Source of the DNA: UBA5794 sp964196275
GTDB taxonomy: Bacteria > Actinomycetota > Acidimicrobiia > Spongiisociales > UBA5794
Direction of reading: 5' to 3'
Length of the DNA: 64,000 nt
Assembly (NCBI GenBank): GCA_964196275.1
Contig: CAXMSN010000092.1
Span: forward strand, 1-64,000
Shown here: positions 41,653 to 50,677 of the stretch, one piece after another
How the letters are laid out: every line of letters starts with the position of its first letter
How positions within the stretch are numbered: the stretch's first letter is position 1
Notes under the pieces: model-generated
What the model saw: only the letters and a program-made list of their open reading frames with translations
Told to the model about the DNA's origin: nothing
The model's database searches: none
Program-made: the position numbers and the translations under genes

Positions 41653-42927
41653 TCAGGTGCCGGCCTCGTACGTTTCGATTGCATCGCTGAGGATGTCGAT
41701 GCCCCGGTCGAGGTCGTCCTGGGACACGTTCAGCGGGGGAATGAATCGGATGATGTTCCCGTCCGGACCGCAGTTCAGGATGAACATCCCGCTGTCCAGC
41801 GCATGCGCGCTGATCGCGGCGAACGCATCGGGGTCCGGTGTGTTCCCATCCTTGACCAATTCGACCCCGATCATGAGCCCGAGACCGCGCACATCGCCGA
41901 TCGTCGGGTACTCCGACTTGAGATCATTCCAGCGTGAGAACGCATGGGCGGAGAGTCCGTTGACACCGGGAACGACGGGGCGAAGACCCTCGACCGTTGC
42001 CGCTGCAGCGGCGCACGATACGGGGTTCCCTCCGAACGTGGTGCCGTGACTTCCCGGCAGCCATTGGTCAAGGAGTTCCGATGACGCCCCCACCGCGGAC
42101 AGAGGCAACCCGTTGGCGATCGCCTTGCCCATGACCAGAACGTCCGGTCGGACGTCGTACACCTGGCTGGTGAACCAGTCGCCGGTCCTTCCGAATCCGG
42201 TCTGGACTTCGTCGATGATCAGCAGGATCCCGTGCTCGTCGGCAAGCGACCTGAGCGCATCGAGGTAGGCCTTGGAGGCCGGGTAGTAGCCGCCCTCACC
42301 CTGAAGCGGTTCGACGAGGAACGCAGCAACCTCTTCGGGTGTGATCTGATAACGGAACAGGAACTCGAGTTCACGGAGTGCGTAGTCGTTCGCTTCGTCC
42401 TGTGACATACCCCAGCCGTATGGATGGGGGAACGGCACGACGAAGGTTGACGGCACAAGAGGGTGATAGCCCTGGCGGTACTTCGCCTTGGAGGTCGTGT
42501 ACGTCACCGAGCCCATCGTGCGACCGTGGAACCCGCCGCGGAACGTGACGATCCCCTGTCGGCCGGTCACCTTCCGCGCCAGTTTCACGGAAGCCTCGAC
42601 GGCCTCTGCACCCGAGTTCATGAATAGAACCTTGTCGATGCCAACTGGGGCGATATCCACGATCGCCTCAGCAGCAGTGACGATCGGCTCGTAGAGGAAC
42701 GCACCACCTGCGTGCCACAGCTTGTTGAGTTGGGTTTGGGCTGCCTCGACGACGTTGTCTGGCCGGTGTCCAAGGTTGGTCACAGCGATGCCACACGCGA
42801 AGTCGAGGTACTTCTTGCCGTCGGCACCGGTTACCCAGCTGCCTTTTCCGTCGACGATCTCGATTTCTGAGTCGAAGGCGATGACCGGGGCGATGATGTC
42901 GTGAAACCGTGTCTGAAGGTCAGTCAT
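41653..42927 (-). CDS. gabT: 4-aminobutyrate (class III) aminotransferase
   Basis: A 424 aa class III PLP enzyme. NSGAEAVEASVKLARKVTGR (about 104-123) binds the PLP phosphate, LLIIDEVQTGFGRTG near 234 has the Asp contacting the pyridine nitrogen, and VLMGKAIANGLPLSAV (about 263-278) contains the Schiff-base Lys. It is most like GABA aminotransferases; acetylornithine or other omega-aminotransferases are alternatives. AGGAG precedes the ATG by about 6 nt. No succinate-semialdehyde dehydrogenase gene is adjacent. Confidence 0.9.
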   Translation of the reverse strand: MTDLQTRFHDIIAPVIAFDSEIEIVDGKGSWVTGADGKKYLDFACGIAVTNLGHRPDNVVEAAQTQLNKLWHAGGAFLYEPIVTAAEAIVDIAPVGIDKVLFMNSGAEAVEASVKLARKVTGRQGIVTFRGGFHGRTMGSVTYTTSKAKYRQGYHPLVPSTFVVPFPHPYGWGMSQDEANDYALRELEFLFRYQITPEEVAAFLVEPLQGEGGYYPASKAYLDALRSLADEHGILLIIDEVQTGFGRTGDWFTSQVYDVRPDVLVMGKAIANGLPLSAVGASSELLDQWLPGSHGTTFGGNPVSCAAAAATVEGLRPVVPGVNGLSAHAFSRWNDLKSEYPTIGDVRGLGLMIGVELVKDGNTPDPDAFAAISAHALDSGMFILNCGPDGNIIRFIPPLNVSQDDLDRGIDILSDAIETYEAGT

Positions 42928-43127
42928 GATTCTGCTCCTGTTGTCTTGAGGTTGGTTGCTCGCTGAGGCAGAGCGGCACTACGGGGAGGCGAAGAGGTTC
43001 CGTCGTCGGCTGAGGGGTGTCGCGGACATGGGGGCAGGGTAGTCGATGCCGATGACCTGGGACCACGGACGACCATTGCTGCGAGTGTGATCTCGCTCGT
43101 CGTAGTGCCGAGGCCTGGCTCCTGGGA

Positions 43128-43133
43128 TAGATT
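43128..43133 (+). promoter_or_regulatory. -10 element for the interrupted amidase gene
   Basis: TAGATT ends 6 nt before ATG 43140, so the promoter of the interrupted gene looks intact. Confidence 0.45.
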
Positions 43134-43139
43134 CAGTTC

Positions 43140-44636
43140 ATGGAGTTCGCGGAGTACGAGACATTCGACGCGGTGGGGCTTGCGCAGCTTGTCGAGCATC
43201 GCGATGTTCAGGCTGCCGAATTGATCGACGCGGCCGCATCCCGCATCGAGGCGGTCAACCCTGCTGTCAACGCCGTGATCTGGGAACGGCTCGACGCGGC
43301 GAGACGCGAAGCGGAGGAACCTCGGGAAGGGCCCTTTGCTGGAGTGCCCATCCTGATCAAGGATCTCGTCGTCGAGGAAGGCATCCCTGTCACCTTCGGC
43401 TCGGTCTTCTTCCGCGACTTCCTTGGCGAAACGACGTCTGTGTTCCGCGATCGCATCCGCAATGCGGGCTTCATCGATCTTGGACGCACCAACACTCCGG
43501 AGTTCGGGCTGCTGCCTACGACGGAGCCGATGCTCCACGGCCCAACGCGCAACCCGTAGAACCTCGATCACTCGGTTGGCGGTTCCAGTGGTGGAGCTGC
43601 GGCAGCCGTTGCTGCAGGCATGGTGCCTCTTGCCCAAGGAAGCGATGGCGGAGGCTCGATCAGGATCCCTGCTTCAGCCGCTGGCCTGTTCGGGCTCAAA
43701 CCATCACGGGGTCGCAACCCGAGATACCCCGGCACGTCGATCGACTACCTCTCGGTGGAGCATGTCATCACTCGCTCTGTTCGTGATAGCGCGGTGTTCC
43801 TCGATGCCGTCCATGGTCCGATACCCGGTGACCACTATTGGGCGCCTGCGCCATCGGCACCGTTCGCCAGTGCAGTCGATCGCGACCCGAAGCAACTCAC
43901 GATCGCGTTCAGCACCAAGGACTTCCGAGGTGGCAGTGTCCATCCCGAATGTGAGGCGGCGGTCTTGAATACCGTGGAGCTCCTTGAGGCGCATGGGCAC
44001 ACTGTTGTCGAGGCCGAGCCCGCTGTTGATGGTGATCTCCTCGCAGAGTCTTTTCTCGAACTCTGGGCTGCCCTGGCCGCAAACGGCTTCGGTCTTGTCC
44101 TCGACGGTGCGACGGACCTCAAGCCATCGATTGGCCGCGTGCGACGTCTGATTGGGGACAGGGCAACCATGAAGCTCATCAGCCGGGTCGACAAACGCAG
44201 CTCGGGCCATCCCGCGTTCGAGCCGTTCACATTCGAACTTGCGCGACGTTCCGGTGCACGCTCGCAAGCTGATCTGTTGGCAGCGGAAGTTGCTCTGCAG
44301 ACGATCGCCCACCAAACGGCAGCCTTCCTCACCACCCACGACATATTCCTCACGCCGGTGCTCGGATCGCCGCCGGTGCCCATCGGTCACATCGACCAGC
44401 GGATGCCGTGGGACGAGTTCATCGAGATGATCTTCGCCTATGTGGCGTTCACACCTCTTGGGAACTTCGCAGGACTCCCCGCCATGTCGGTCCCGCTGCA
44501 CTGGACCGAAGACGGTCTACCGGTCGGATCGCACTTCCTCGGCCGCTTCGGCGCCGAAGAAACCTTGTTCTCGCTAGCCGCCCAACTAGAACGAGCGAAT
44601 CCATGGTTCAACAAGAGGCCGCCACCACTCACCTGA
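43140..44636 (+). pseudogene. amidase-signature hydrolase interrupted by one in-frame TAG
   Basis: The frame is open for 499 codons apart from TAG 43557-43559 (codon 140). Before it are LIKDL with the catalytic Lys (near 77) and GRTNTPEFG; after it come NLDHSVGGSSGGAAAAVAAG and SDGGGSIRIPAS with the two catalytic Ser. The family motif is NPWNLxxSxGGSSGG, so TAG stands exactly where TGG (Trp) is expected, a single G-to-A change. All other motifs are intact and no frameshift is seen, which implies a recent nonsense mutation, a sequencing error, or suppression. An internal ATG at 43620 could not give an active enzyme. Confidence 0.85.
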
Positions 44637-44637
44637 A

Positions 44638-44672
44638 CCGAAGTCCGAAGCCCGAAGTCCGAAGTCCGAGCG
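44638..44672. repeat. heptamer tandem array H4
   Basis: CCGAAGT, CCGAAGC, CCGAAGT, CCGAAGT, CCGAGCG, starting 2 nt after the amidase stop, between convergent genes. Confidence 0.85.
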
Positions 44673-44701
44673 GAGGCGAAATCGGGGACTGCGCCAACGA
44701 C

Positions 44702-45565
44702 CTACTCGCCTGTGAACTCGGGGGGTCGCTTCTGCACAAAGGCTGTGATCGCTTCCATGAGGTCGTTCGACGTGACGAACGAGGAGTTCCAGACGGACAC
44801 GTAGTCGAGGCCGTCCTCCACTGAGAGGTCCTCTGTCGCCTTTAGGACCGTCTTCGAACCCTGGACGACGAGAGGGGAATTGGCTGCGATGGCCTGTGCG
44901 ATCTCCTGAGCGTGCGCTTGTACCGCTGCGGCATCGGCTGAGACATGCGTAACCAACCCCATTGCCAACGCCTCATCGGCGGTGACGTCGCGTCCGGTGT
45001 ACACGAGTTCGGCAACGCTTCCGGGATCGATGATCCTCGGGAGGCGCTGCATGGTTCCCACGTCCGCGACGATGGCGATCTTCGTCTCTCTGGATGAGAT
45101 CACGGCGTCTTGCGAGGCGTACCTGATGTCGCACGCCGTGATGAGGTTGAGGCCTGCACCGATGCAGTAGCCGTGGATCGCAGCGATGACCGGCTTCGGG
45201 CAATCTGCGATCGAGGAGAACGTGTGTTGCAGGGTCTTGATGGACTTGCGAAGAGCCATGCGTCGGGCCACGTCCGAGCCGGGCTCCTCTGCATCCCGTT
45301 CGGGGAGCGCTGCTCCGCCAGACATGAACGCGGGTCCGAAGGCCTTCAGATCGATGCCGACAGTGAAGGCATCACCCCTGGCTGCGACGACCACCACGCG
45401 AACGCCGCGGTCTTCGCCAAGTGCCTCCATGATCGGAGGAAGGTCCAGCCAGAACTCGGGAGCGAACGCGTTGCGCTGATCTGGCCTGTCGAGCCACACC
45501 GTTGCGATGTGTTCCTGGATCTCGACGGTGATGACATCGGATGTCGGCATGGAGTTGGTGACCAT
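44702..45565 (-). CDS. enoyl-CoA hydratase/isomerase family protein
   Basis: A 287 aa crotonase-fold protein. The oxyanion-hole segments are AARGDAFTVGIDLKAF (about 58-73) and IHGYCIGAGLNLITACDIRYAS (about 129-150); an acidic residue in the VADVGTMQRLPRI segment is consistent with delta3,5-delta2,4-dienoyl-CoA isomerase-like members. It acts in fatty-acid or aromatic-acid degradation. The start is ATG 45565 with a -10 element 6 nt upstream; a second ATG 15 nt inside is possible. It is convergent with the interrupted amidase. Confidence 0.9.
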   Translation of the reverse strand: MVTNSMPTSDVITVEIQEHIATVWLDRPDQRNAFAPEFWLDLPPIMEALGEDRGVRVVVVAARGDAFTVGIDLKAFGPAFMSGGAALPERDAEEPGSDVARRMALRKSIKTLQHTFSSIADCPKPVIAAIHGYCIGAGLNLITACDIRYASQDAVISSRETKIAIVADVGTMQRLPRIIDPGSVAELVYTGRDVTADEALAMGLVTHVSADAAAVQAHAQEIAQAIAANSPLVVQGSKTVLKATEDLSVEDGLDYVSVWNSSFVTSNDLMEAITAFVQKRPPEFTGE

Positions 45566-45571
45566 GTGGCG

Positions 45572-45577
45572 AGCGTA
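45572..45577 (-). promoter_or_regulatory. -10 element for the enoyl-CoA hydratase gene
   Basis: TACGCT on the minus strand ends 6 nt before ATG 45565. Confidence 0.5.
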
Positions 45578-45677
45578 GCCACGCATGCATCTCTGGGACT
45601 GCGGAACCTGATCGGGGCGTTCGTGCGTCGTAGCTGCGAACCGGTTGGGGAACCGGTACGAAAAAGGGAGAGAGACA

Positions 45678-46673
45678 ATGAAGCACACGACCAAGACACG
45701 CAGTCGGCGTGCGGTCAGGATCGGCGTCCTTGCGATCGTCGGACTCCTGGTCGTCAGCGCATGCTCGGGAAGCGACGACAGTTCAGCAGACACAACGTCT
45801 GCGGCGTCAGCCGAGTACTTCGAGGGGGAAGACGGGTTCGAAGAGAAGTTCGAGGCCGCGAGTGCTCCGGCTGAAGCTCTTGCCGTCGTCCAGGATGATG
45901 GATCCGTCGTGTTCACGTCGATCGGATCGAACCCGATCGATGCGAAGGTCATCCGCAACGGGCGTATCGACGTCAGGATCCCGATCGGGACATTCGATGC
46001 CAAGAGTTCGCAAGTACGAGCAATCGCCGCCGAACTCGGCGGGTACGTGTCCTCAGGCGAGTCCTATGTCGAGCAGTACGAGGACGGCCGCTATGCGGTC
46101 GGCTGGGTCACGCTGAGGATCCCGTCCGACAGGTTCGAGGATGCGGTTGACCGCGTCGAACGGCTGGGAGAGAGGGTCTCGTCCTCGCTTTCGAGCCAGG
46201 ACGTGACCGAGGAATACATCGACCTCGAGGGCAGGCTCAACTACTGGGAGCAGCAGGAGGAGTTCTACTCGAAGCTTCTCAACGAAGCCGAGACGATCGA
46301 TGATCTCGTGACGATCCAGTCGCGAATGCAAGACGTGCTCCTCAACATCGAACAGATCGAGGGTCGGCTGAGGTATCTCGACGGCAAGACGTCGTTTGCG
46401 ACGCTGACCGTTGGCCTTACAGAGGTTCCCGACATTCTTCAGCCACCGGACGAGGGTGAACCGAATCCGATCCAGGAAGCGTTCGAACAGGCTGGTGACG
46501 TCCTGCTGGCGACCGTCGGGTTCCTGATCATCGCGGCAGCGGTGGCGATTCCGATAGCGCTGCTCGTGCTGTTGGCTTGGCTGGTCTTCAAGCTCTTCAC
46601 ACCGAAGCGCAAGGAGCAATCCGAAGCCGCACCACCAACCGAAGAACCGACGAAAGAACTCGTCGACGCATAG
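45678..46673 (+). CDS. DUF4349 lipoprotein
   Basis: A 331 aa predicted lipoprotein. A twin-basic N-terminus and hydrophobic core end in the lipobox LVVSAC (Cys at about residue 28), followed by an acidic linker. The DUF4349 core (about 75-255) has IRNGRIDVRIP, a GGYVSSGES strand, a long coiled-coil region (EEYIDLEGRLNYWEQQEEFYSKLL) and a RLRYLDGKTSFATLTVGL end. One membrane helix (about 280-305) precedes a charged tail. The function is unknown. GGGAGAGAG lies just upstream of the ATG. Confidence 0.88.
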   Translation: MKHTTKTRSRRAVRIGVLAIVGLLVVSACSGSDDSSADTTSAASAEYFEGEDGFEEKFEAASAPAEALAVVQDDGSVVFTSIGSNPIDAKVIRNGRIDVRIPIGTFDAKSSQVRAIAAELGGYVSSGESYVEQYEDGRYAVGWVTLRIPSDRFEDAVDRVERLGERVSSSLSSQDVTEEYIDLEGRLNYWEQQEEFYSKLLNEAETIDDLVTIQSRMQDVLLNIEQIEGRLRYLDGKTSFATLTVGLTEVPDILQPPDEGEPNPIQEAFEQAGDVLLATVGFLIIAAAVAIPIALLVLLAWLVFKLFTPKRKEQSEAAPPTEEPTKELVDA

Positions 46674-46689
46674 GCCGGCGATGTTCGCT

Positions 46690-46722
46690 GAGATCGGGGC
46701 GCCCTCACGGGTGCCCCATCTC
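46690..46722. terminator. bidirectional hairpin between DUF4349 and DUF4389 genes
   Basis: GAGAT-(C)-GGGGCGCCC pairs with GGGTGCCCC-ATCTC around a TCAC loop, 14 bp with one bulge and one G-T pair. It fills the 52-bp convergent gap. There is no T-run, so it may be a Rho-assisted or 3'-protecting stem. Confidence 0.65.
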
Positions 46723-46725
46723 GCG

Positions 46726-47340
46726 TCAGGACTTCAAGGAGAACGGCGGGTAGACGTCGGTGAGCCCGGCGATCCACGCCCATGTGCGGGCCCACCATCG
46801 GTGGAAACCGACGAAGTAGTAGTGCAGGGCTAGCGGCAGCGATCCGGTGAAGAGCACCATCACGAATCCGAACCATGCGATGAAGAGCGTCCCGAGTGTC
46901 AGCCAACCGAGGATGAACAGGTGCGGGAGAGCCATGATCGCGCGGATGAGCAGGATGCCGGCGATCGCTAGCAACCGGTTCTGTGGCTGGTGCGGTTCCG
47001 CCACCAACACCTGGGCGGGGTGGTTCTCATCGGTCCCGTAGGTTGGGTACACATCTGTTGTGCCGGTGAACCACGCGAACACCCGGCTCGTCCACTCGAG
47101 GAAGATCATCTCGAGGTTCTCCACCCAGAACGGTTTGCCACCGGTAATCAGGATGTACCAGTAGCCGATCCACACAACCACCTGGACGACAATCGCGTAC
47201 ACCGCGAGAAGGAAGAGGTGGGGGATGAGAAGGATCGCCTTGGCGAAGAACACGGCGCCCAAAGCAGCGAGTCCACGATTCCTGTATTCATCGTCAACAG
47301 GGACGACGAAGTCAACGGGGTACGGCGCTTGGTCTGTCAT
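46726..47340 (-). CDS. DUF4389 membrane protein
   Basis: A 204 aa membrane protein with four main helices arranged as a duplicated unit. Each half contains an IPHLF- or LPHLF-type helix, a Trp-rich segment and a TxxTDVYPPF/TDVYPTYG motif (near residues 92-99 and 195-202). The family is uncharacterised. ATG 47340 has GAGG 5 nt upstream and overlaps the stop of the preceding gene (ATGA), so it is translationally coupled to the AlbA_2 protein. Confidence 0.82.
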   Translation of the reverse strand: MTDQAPYPVDFVVPVDDEYRNRGLAALGAVFFAKAILLIPHLFLLAVYAIVVQVVVWIGYWYILITGGKPFWVENLEMIFLEWTSRVFAWFTGTTDVYPTYGTDENHPAQVLVAEPHQPQNRLLAIAGILLIRAIMALPHLFILGWLTLGTLFIAWFGFVMVLFTGSLPLALHYYFVGFHRWWARTWAWIAGLTDVYPPFSLKS

Positions 47341-48116
47341 TTCCACCTCGACTGTCGGTACGTTGCGAATTCATCTGTCAGGAGCTTCCTCGTTGAGTTT
47401 CCCATACGGACGTAAAAGTCGGCGGTTCGCGGACCCTTCGGCTCGTTGAGATATACAGGCCGGTCGGAGGGCCGCACGGCTACCACCGCAACGTCCGTTG
47501 TCTCCACGGGCTCGAATCGTATCGAGATGTGGGCGAGAGCAGGCTTCCCGAGGGCACCCTCGAGGTAGTCGGTGAGCCATAACTGGTATCGATCGTTGTC
47601 TGGCTGCTTCATGAGTTGGAGATCCGCAGCGAGTCCGATCGCCTTCCCTTCGTCGTTGACGCCGATGAGTAATGTTCCACCTTCGCCGTTGAGGAATCCT
47701 GCGACGGTCTTTGCGATCACGAGCTCGATGCGATCGTCCCTCTCGCTTGTGTGGACGTTCCATCTCGCGGTCGACTTGAACTCGACCTCTGATGTCTCGC
47801 CCTGTCGGATGAGTTCAGCGATGGAGATCACAGGCTCTGTTCGGAGCCCCAACTTCGATGCGACGAACATCGCGAGGGCGAGAACGATCATCGATCCGAC
47901 CAGCGCGCCGAGTGCGGACGCGATACCCGGCGCAGCGACGGTGTTGTCCCGATCGAGGAGGTTGACGAGGACGCTGCCCACGCCAGCCCCTGCGATGCCG
48001 ATCAGCGTCGTTTCTGCCAGCGTGAGACGTTGGTCACCGGGAAGGAGGAAACGCGCAGCGCTGCCGAGGACGAGGCCGGCAAGAAGGATCCCGAAGATGA
48101 AGAGACTTGTTTCCAT
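47337..48116 (-). CDS. membrane-anchored Schlafen/AlbA_2-domain protein
   Basis: A 259 aa two-part protein. Residues 1-92 contain three helices with GIAGAGVGSVLVN and GALVGSMIVLAL, resembling GlsB/YeaQ/YmgE transglycosylase-associated membrane proteins. Residues 100-255 form an AlbA_2 (Schlafen) domain: GETSEVEFKSTARWN, then GFLNGEGGTLLIGVNDEGKAIG. AlbA_2 domains are often nucleic-acid-associated and usually soluble, so this fusion is unusual. The role is unknown; it pairs with the DUF4389 gene. Confidence 0.8.
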   Translation of the reverse strand: METSLFIFGILLAGLVLGSAARFLLPGDQRLTLAETTLIGIAGAGVGSVLVNLLDRDNTVAAPGIASALGALVGSMIVLALAMFVASKLGLRTEPVISIAELIRQGETSEVEFKSTARWNVHTSERDDRIELVIAKTVAGFLNGEGGTLLIGVNDEGKAIGLAADLQLMKQPDNDRYQLWLTDYLEGALGKPALAHISIRFEPVETTDVAVVAVRPSDRPVYLNEPKGPRTADFYVRMGNSTRKLLTDEFATYRQSRWK

Positions 48117-48125
48117 CTGGTGCCG

Positions 48126-48131
48126 AGGTTA
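48126..48131 (-). promoter_or_regulatory. possible -10 element for the AlbA_2/DUF4389 unit
   Basis: TAACCT on the minus strand ends 9 nt before ATG 48116, the same hexamer and spacing as upstream of the LCP gene. Confidence 0.35.
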
Positions 48132-48158
48132 ATGAGTAGTCGCTCGCCTTCGGCTCGC

Positions 48159-48200
48159 TCCGTATTACGTACTACGTACTACGTGATCCGTCGTCTGCGA
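48159..48200. repeat. heptamer tandem array H5
   Basis: TCCGTAT, TACGTAC, TACGTAC, TACGTGA, TCCGTCG, TCTGCGA, in register, just downstream of the purM stop codon (minus strand). Confidence 0.85.
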
Positions 48201-48205
48201 AGCCT

Positions 48206-49222
48206 CTATCGGAGTTCTACGCCGCGGGTTCCCTCGGCGATCTCACCGATGACCGACGCTTGGAGGTCGCTGGACTCGAACGCTTTCAGCGCGGCTACTA
48301 CGTCTGGCTCGCTGACGACTGCCGTGAATCCGATCCCCATGTTGAACGTGCGGAACATCTCCTCCAAGGGGACGTCGCCGAGACGTTGCAGCACGTTGAA
48401 GACATGCGGGATCTCCCACGTTGATCGATCGATGACCGCCCGGTGGCCTTCCGGGAGCATGCGAACCACGTTGCCAGGCAGTCCACCGCCGGTGATGTGG
48501 GCGAGGCCGCTGGGTTTGACTCTGGCCAGCATGTTGATGATCGCGGGTGCGTAGACGATCGACGGCTGGAGCAACACTTCCGCGGTTGGCGTGGTCGTGT
48601 CTGGGAAGTCGGCTTCGAGCGGCAAGTGCTGGCGTGCGATGGCTCGCACGAGTGAGAAGCCGTTCGATCGCAGGTTCGGGCTCTTGACGCCCACGATGAC
48701 ATCTCCCACGGTGACGGAGGACGTGCCGACTTCTTCGCCGAGTTCCACGATCCCAAGGGCGGTCGCCGACACATCGAACTGGTCGGCGCCCATTACACCA
48801 GGGTGTTCAGCTGTCTCGCCTCCCAGAAGGGCGACGTCGGCATCGTTGCATGCATCGCATATCGATGCGATCAGGGTCTCGACGAGGTCCACATCGAGCG
48901 ACCCCACTGCGATGTAATCGGTGAGTGCTATCGGTGTCGCTCCCGCGGCCGCGAGGTCATCAGCGACCATGGCGAGGAGGTCGTAGCCGAGGCCATCGAC
49001 GAGCCCGGTCTGTCGCGCAAGGTCGGCCTTGGTGCCGACACCGTCGGTCGACATCATGAGGACGGGACTCTCGTAGCCGATCGGCAGTCTCATCCCTGAG
49101 GCGAATCCACCGAACCCCCCGACGACATCGTCGGTCCAGGTCGAGGTTACGCGCCAGCCGATTCGCTCAACCAACTCATCTGCCGCATCGAGATTCACAC
49201 CTGCTGCTTCGTAGTTCGTCAT
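48206..49222 (-). CDS. purM: phosphoribosylformylglycinamidine cyclo-ligase (AIR synthetase)
   Basis: A 338 aa PurM-superfamily enzyme for the fifth purine step, FGAM to AIR with ATP. MMSTDGVGTKADLA near residues 57-70 is the ATP-binding signature, ALLGGETAEHPGV near 132 and ITGGGLPGNVVRM near 244 are further hallmarks. ATG 49222 overlaps the purF stop by ATGA; the open frame upstream is within purF. Confidence 0.95.
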   Translation of the reverse strand: MTNYEAAGVNLDAADELVERIGWRVTSTWTDDVVGGFGGFASGMRLPIGYESPVLMMSTDGVGTKADLARQTGLVDGLGYDLLAMVADDLAAAGATPIALTDYIAVGSLDVDLVETLIASICDACNDADVALLGGETAEHPGVMGADQFDVSATALGIVELGEEVGTSSVTVGDVIVGVKSPNLRSNGFSLVRAIARQHLPLEADFPDTTTPTAEVLLQPSIVYAPAIINMLARVKPSGLAHITGGGLPGNVVRMLPEGHRAVIDRSTWEIPHVFNVLQRLGDVPLEEMFRTFNMGIGFTAVVSEPDVVAALKAFESSDLQASVIGEIAEGTRGVELR

Positions 49223-50643
49223 GTCGTCCGTTCGAGAAGGAATTTGCTGTCTGTGGTCGGCACGTCTGTCGGATAGGCGCCGCTGAGGCATGCCGTGCAG
49301 AACGTTTCGGCATCCGACCCTGTCGCTTCGACCAGGTTGTCGAGGTCGAGATACACGAGTGAGTCGACGCCGAGGTGTTCCGCTACCTCGTCGACTGATC
49401 TTCCTGCAGCGAGCAGTGTGGAGCGATCTCCGGTGTCCATCCCGTAGAAGCATGGCCATCGGTAAGGAGGAGACGAGATTCGGAGGTGCACCTCTGTCGC
49501 ACCGGCCTCGCGCACCATCGCCACGAGTTGCCTGGTCGTTGAGCCCCTCACGATCGAGTCATCAACGAGCACGACGCGTTTGCCTGTGATGACGCCTTCC
49601 ATAGCGTTGAGCTTCATGCGGACGCCTCGTTCCCGCATTGCCTGCGTGGGCTCGATGAACGTGCGCCCGACGTAGCGATTCTTCATGAGCCCATCGACGT
49701 AGGGAATACCTGAGACGGCTGCGAAGCCTTGGGCGGCAGGGATACCGGACTCTGGTACCGGCACGGTTATGTCTGCCTCGACAGGCGCCTGCGTCGCGAG
49801 CGCTCGCCCCATACGTTGACGGGTCGTGTGGATGGTCTCCCCAAGGAGCGTCGAATCGGGCCGTGCAAAGTAGACGAACTCGAAGATGCATAGGTTCGAT
49901 GCCGTCTCTTCGAAGGGGAAGTAACTCCTTGGCCCCTCCTCGTCGATGATGACGACCTCGCCGGGACTGATCTGCCGCACGAACCGGGCACCGACGATGT
50001 CGAGCGCGGCCGTCTCGGAGGCAATGACCCAGTTGTCGCCCAGAGAGCCGAGGCACAGTGGCCTGAAGCCATAGGGGTCGCGCACGCCGACGAGCGTGCT
50101 CTTGTCCATGATCGTGAGCGAGAATGCCCCGTCGAAGGTTGGGAGCACTCTCGTGAGGGCGTCCTCAAGGCTGAGATCATGTTCGACCATGGCCTGTGCA
50201 ATGGCGTCGGTCATGAGTTCTGAGTCCGTCGTGGCGCCGAGCACATCAGCCTCAGCCTCAAGGGCGTGGGCATTGATGAGGTTCCCGTTGTGTGCCAAGG
50301 CAAGGCCATTCGATCCAACATGTCGGAAGATCGGCTGGGAGTTCTCCCAGTTGCTTGAGCCGGTTGTGGAATACCGATTATGTCCGATCGCGAGGGTGCC
50401 GTGAAGACCAGCCAGTGTTGACTCATCGAACACCTGGGCGACAAGACCGAGATCCTTGTAGATCGTCAGGTTCTCCCCGTCGCTGACAGAGATCCCTGCA
50501 CTCTCCTGGCCCCGATGCTGGAGGGCGAACAGGCCGAAGTACGTGAGACGTGCAGCGTCGGCGTCAGGCCCGATGACGCCGAACACGCCACAGGCTTCGC
50601 CTGGTCGGTCGAGAGATGGAAATGCCAGCGACTGTTCGGTCAC
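49219..50643 (-). CDS. purF: amidophosphoribosyltransferase (glutamine PRPP amidotransferase)
   Basis: A 474 aa enzyme for the committed purine step. A 17-residue propeptide precedes Cys18 (GEACGVFGVI), which becomes the N-terminal nucleophile of the glutaminase domain. The PRPP loop is VVLVDDSIVRGSTTR (about 345-359). Cys in the C-terminal CFYGMD and FCTACLSGAYP segments fit the iron-sulfur-containing Bacillus type. The start is GTG 50643, 7 nt after a -10; an in-frame ATG at 50712 would give a non-conserved extension. Confidence 0.95.
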   Translation of the reverse strand: MTEQSLAFPSLDRPGEACGVFGVIGPDADAARLTYFGLFALQHRGQESAGISVSDGENLTIYKDLGLVAQVFDESTLAGLHGTLAIGHNRYSTTGSSNWENSQPIFRHVGSNGLALAHNGNLINAHALEAEADVLGATTDSELMTDAIAQAMVEHDLSLEDALTRVLPTFDGAFSLTIMDKSTLVGVRDPYGFRPLCLGSLGDNWVIASETAALDIVGARFVRQISPGEVVIIDEEGPRSYFPFEETASNLCIFEFVYFARPDSTLLGETIHTTRQRMGRALATQAPVEADITVPVPESGIPAAQGFAAVSGIPYVDGLMKNRYVGRTFIEPTQAMRERGVRMKLNAMEGVITGKRVVLVDDSIVRGSTTRQLVAMVREAGATEVHLRISSPPYRWPCFYGMDTGDRSTLLAAGRSVDEVAEHLGVDSLVYLDLDNLVEATGSDAETFCTACLSGAYPTDVPTTDSKFLLERTT

Positions 50644-50650
50644 GGCGGCG

Positions 50651-50656
50651 AGTGTA
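50651..50656 (-). promoter_or_regulatory. -10 element for purF-purM
   Basis: TACACT on the minus strand ends 7 nt before GTG 50643. Confidence 0.55.
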
Positions 50657-50677
50657 CCCGCTACCCGCACGGGTCCA

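Noticed and set aside
42928..43139. Riboswitch or leader in the 212-bp gabT-amidase gap
   Set aside because: Only the gabT ribosome binding site and the amidase -10 were recognisable; I found no conserved aptamer-like structure by eye.
42924..43637. 237-aa minus-strand open frame opposite the amidase start and upstream of gabT
   Set aside because: Its sequence is Arg/Ser-rich without recognisable motifs and lies antisense to a clear amidase N-terminus with a promoter; a shadow frame.
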